The notes below the pieces were generated by a model, which did no database searches, was not told the DNA's origin, and was given only the letters and a program-made list of their open reading frames with translations. Below are positions 1 to 10,000 of a stretch of DNA of 10,000 bases, one piece after another (within the stretch, counting starts at the first letter, position 1; every line of letters begins with the position of its first letter). The position numbers and the translations under genes are program-made. This DNA comes from Penaeus vannamei (lineage: Eukaryota > Arthropoda > Malacostraca > Decapoda > Penaeidae), in NCBI RefSeq assembly GCF_042767895.1, contig NC_091554.1:43853986-43863985 (forward strand). Reading direction: 5' to 3'.

Positions 1-7901
<7,901 letters not shown>

Positions 7902-7905
7902 CTGT

Positions 7906-9955
7906 CGGGGTGAGGGGGGTGAGGGGGGGTGAGCCTAGGGGGTGAGGGGGTGAGGGGGGTTAGGGGGTGAGGGGGTTAGGTGGGGGTGAGCCTAGGGGGT
8001 GAGGGGGTTAGGGTGAGCCTAGGGGGTGAGGGGGTGTTAGGTGGGTGAGTGCTAGGGGGTGGGAGGGGGTGAGCCTAGGGGGTGAGGGGTGTTAGGGTGG
8101 TGAAGAGCCTAGAGGGGGAGGGGGTTAGGTGGGGTGAGCCTAGGGGAGGGGTTAGGTGGGCAGTGAGCCTAGGGGGTGAGGGGTGAGGGGGTTAGGGGGT
8201 AAGAGCCTAGGGGTGAGGGGTGAGGGGGGGGTTAGGGGTGAGGGGGTTAGGTGGGGTGAGCCTAGGGGGTGAGGGGGTTAGGGGGTGAGCCTAGGGGGGT
8301 GAGGGGGTGTTAGGTGGGTGAGGCTAGGGGGTGAGGGGGTTAGGGGGTGAGCCTAGGGGTGAGGGTAAGTGAGCCTAGGGGGTGAGGGGGTGTTAGGTGG
8401 GGCGAGCTCAGTGAGGGGAGGGGGTTAGGTGGGGTGAGCCTAGGGGGTGAGGGGTGTGAAGGTAGGTGGGTGAGCCTAGGGGGTGGAGGGGGGTTAGGGT
8501 GGGGTGAGCCTAGGGGGTGAGGGGGTTAGGTGGGGTGAGCCTAGTGGGGAAGAGGTAGGGGGTGTTAGTGGGTGAGCCTAGGGGGTGAGAGGGTGAGGTG
8601 TTAGGTGGGTGAGCTCAGGGGGTGAGGGGTGTTAGGTGGGTGAGCCTAGGGGGGGTGAGGGGGGTTAGGGTGGGGTGAGCCTAGGGGGTGAGGGGCTGAC
8701 AGGGGTTAGGGTGGGGTAGGAGCTCTAGGGGGTGGAGGGGGTGAGGGGGTGTTAGGTGGGGTGAGCCTAGGGGTGAGGGTGAGGGGTGTTAGGTGGGGTG
8801 AGTCTAGGGTGGGTGAGGGGGTTAGTGGGTGAGCCTTAGGGGGTGAGGGGATGAGGGGGTTAGGTGGGTGAAAGCCTAGGGGGTGAGGGGGGGTTAGGGT
8901 GGGGTGAGCCCTAGGGGGGTAAGGGGTGAGGGGGTGTTAGGGTGGGGTGAGCCTAGGGGGTGAGGTGGAGTGAGGGGTGTTAGGTGGGGTGAGCCTAAGG
9001 GGGTGAAGGGGGTGTTAGGTGGGGTGGAGCCTAGGGGGTGAGGGGTGTTAGGTGGGGTGAGCTCTAGGGGTGAGGGGGTGTTAGGGGGTGAGCCTAGGGG
9101 GTGAGGGGTGTTAGGTAAGGAGCCTAGGGGGAGGTTAGGGCAGAGCCTTAGGGGGTGAGGGGGTGTTAGGGTGGGGCGAGGCTAGGGTGAGGCAGGAGGG
9201 GCCAGTGAGGTATTCTGGGGTTAGGGGGTGAGCCTAGGGGTGAGGGGGTGAGCCTAGGGGGTGAGGGTGTTAGGTGGGTGAGCCTAGAGGGGGAGGGGGT
9301 TAGGGCAGAGCCTAGGGGGTGAGGGGTGAGGGGGTTAGGGGGGTGAGCCTAGGGGGTGAGGAGTGAGGGTGCTAGGGGGTGAGAGGGGTTAGGTGGGTGA
9401 GCCTAGGGGGTGAGGGGGCAAGTGAGCCTAGGGGGCAGGGAGGTGTTAGGTGGGGTGAGGCTAGGGGGTGAAAGGGGGTGAGGGGGTTAGGGGGTGGAGC
9501 CTAGGGGGTGAGAGGTGAGCCTAGGGAGAGGGGCGTGCTAGGTGGGGCGAGCCTAGAGGGGGAGGGGGTTAGGTGGGGTGAGCCTAGGGGGTGAGGAGGG
9601 GTGTTAGGGTGGGGTGAGCCTAGGGGGTGAGGGGGGTTAGGTGGGGTGAGCCTAGTTCAGGTGAGGGGGTTAGGGTGGGGTGAGCCTAGGGGGGTGAGGG
9701 GTGAGGGGGTGTTAGGGTGGGTAAGAGCCTAGGGGGTGAGGGGGTGAGGGGGGTGAGGGGGTGTTAGGTGGGGTGAGCCTAGGGGGGGGAGTGAGGGGGT
9801 TAGGTGGGGTGAGCCTAGGGGGTGAGGGGATGAGGCAGGGTTAGGTGGGGTGAGCTCAGGGGTGAGGGAGGGGGTTAGGGTGGGGTGAGCCTAGGGGGTG
9901 AGGGGGTTAGGTGGGTGAGCCTAGGGGGTGAGGGGGTTAGGCAAGGTTCTTTGTA
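7906..9955. repeat. G-rich 31-base minisatellite array upstream of exon 1
   Basis: The consensus on the plus strand is GTGAGCCTAGGGGGTGAG followed by GGGGTTAGGTGGG, about 31 bases, with frequent extra GGTGAGGG or G insertions that give 25-50-base copies. I counted more than 40 exact GCCTAG cores over about 2.05 kb. The array runs right up to the exon 1 acceptor at 7902 and lies within the intron before it. It degrades after about 9945. On the gene strand the unit reads CCTAACCCCCTCACCCCCTAG then GCTCACCCC. No gene is present in this region on either strand. Confidence 0.95.
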
Positions 9956-10000
9956 GAGTTAGGTGGGCACTGAGTGAGGGTCTAGGTGCGAGTCTAGGTA

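Noticed and set aside
7906..9955. Possible telomere-like array (TTAGG words)
   Set aside because: TTAGG appears once per 31-base unit, embedded in other sequence and inside an intron next to an exon; there is no run of pure (TTAGG)n.
7906..9955. Possible CRISPR-like repeat-spacer array
   Set aside because: The whole unit repeats without unique spacers, spacing is irregular, and the context is a eukaryotic intron.

Overview
The window is arthropod-like nuclear genomic DNA holding the middle of one split gene on the minus strand. Ten short GC-rich exons are separated by introns of 239 to 1,110 bases that are packed with simple repeats and minisatellites. The gene is a peroxidasin (immunoglobulin repeats followed by an animal haem peroxidase domain). 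The very high load of GA/CT microsatellites inside introns suggests a decapod crustacean, perhaps a penaeid shrimp, but that assignment is an inference from repeat style.

Read 5'->3' on the minus strand (window exons 1-10): exon 1 (7901-7447) carries the second half of Ig1 and a long glutamine-rich linker. Exons 2+3 (7207-7053, 6205-6085) make Ig2, exons 4+5 (5607-5446, 4805-4690) make Ig3, and exons 6+7 (3853-3699, 2815-2694) make Ig4. Exon 8 (1583-1490) and exon 9 (951-779) carry the linker and the lead-in to the peroxidase region. Exon 10 (379-146) carries the start of the catalytic domain with its DGTCNN...HPLWGASL signature. All ten exons have AG acceptors and GT donors. Together they total 1,787 nt, which is one carried-in base, 595 whole codons and one carried-out base, with the reading frame closing correctly at all nine internal junctions. 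The signal peptide, LRRs and first half of Ig1 lie beyond the right edge. The catalytic core and C-terminal region lie beyond the left edge.

Non-coding content: nearly every intron has its own tandem array, often running up to a splice site. The largest is a G-rich minisatellite from about 7906 to 9950 (unit about 31 bases, more than 40 copies) in the intron before exon 1. Intron 2 holds a tRNA-derived SINE-like element at about 6420-6622. No promoter, tRNA gene, rRNA, CRISPR array or intact transposon was seen.

Points worth a second look: the glutamine-rich insertion between Ig1 and Ig2; the large array whose sense-strand unit looks like a complete 3' splice site; long complementary GA and CU tracts flanking exon 5; and a second purine/pyrimidine pair flanking exons 7+8, the loss of which would keep the frame. 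I found no evidence for a separate novel multi-gene system.
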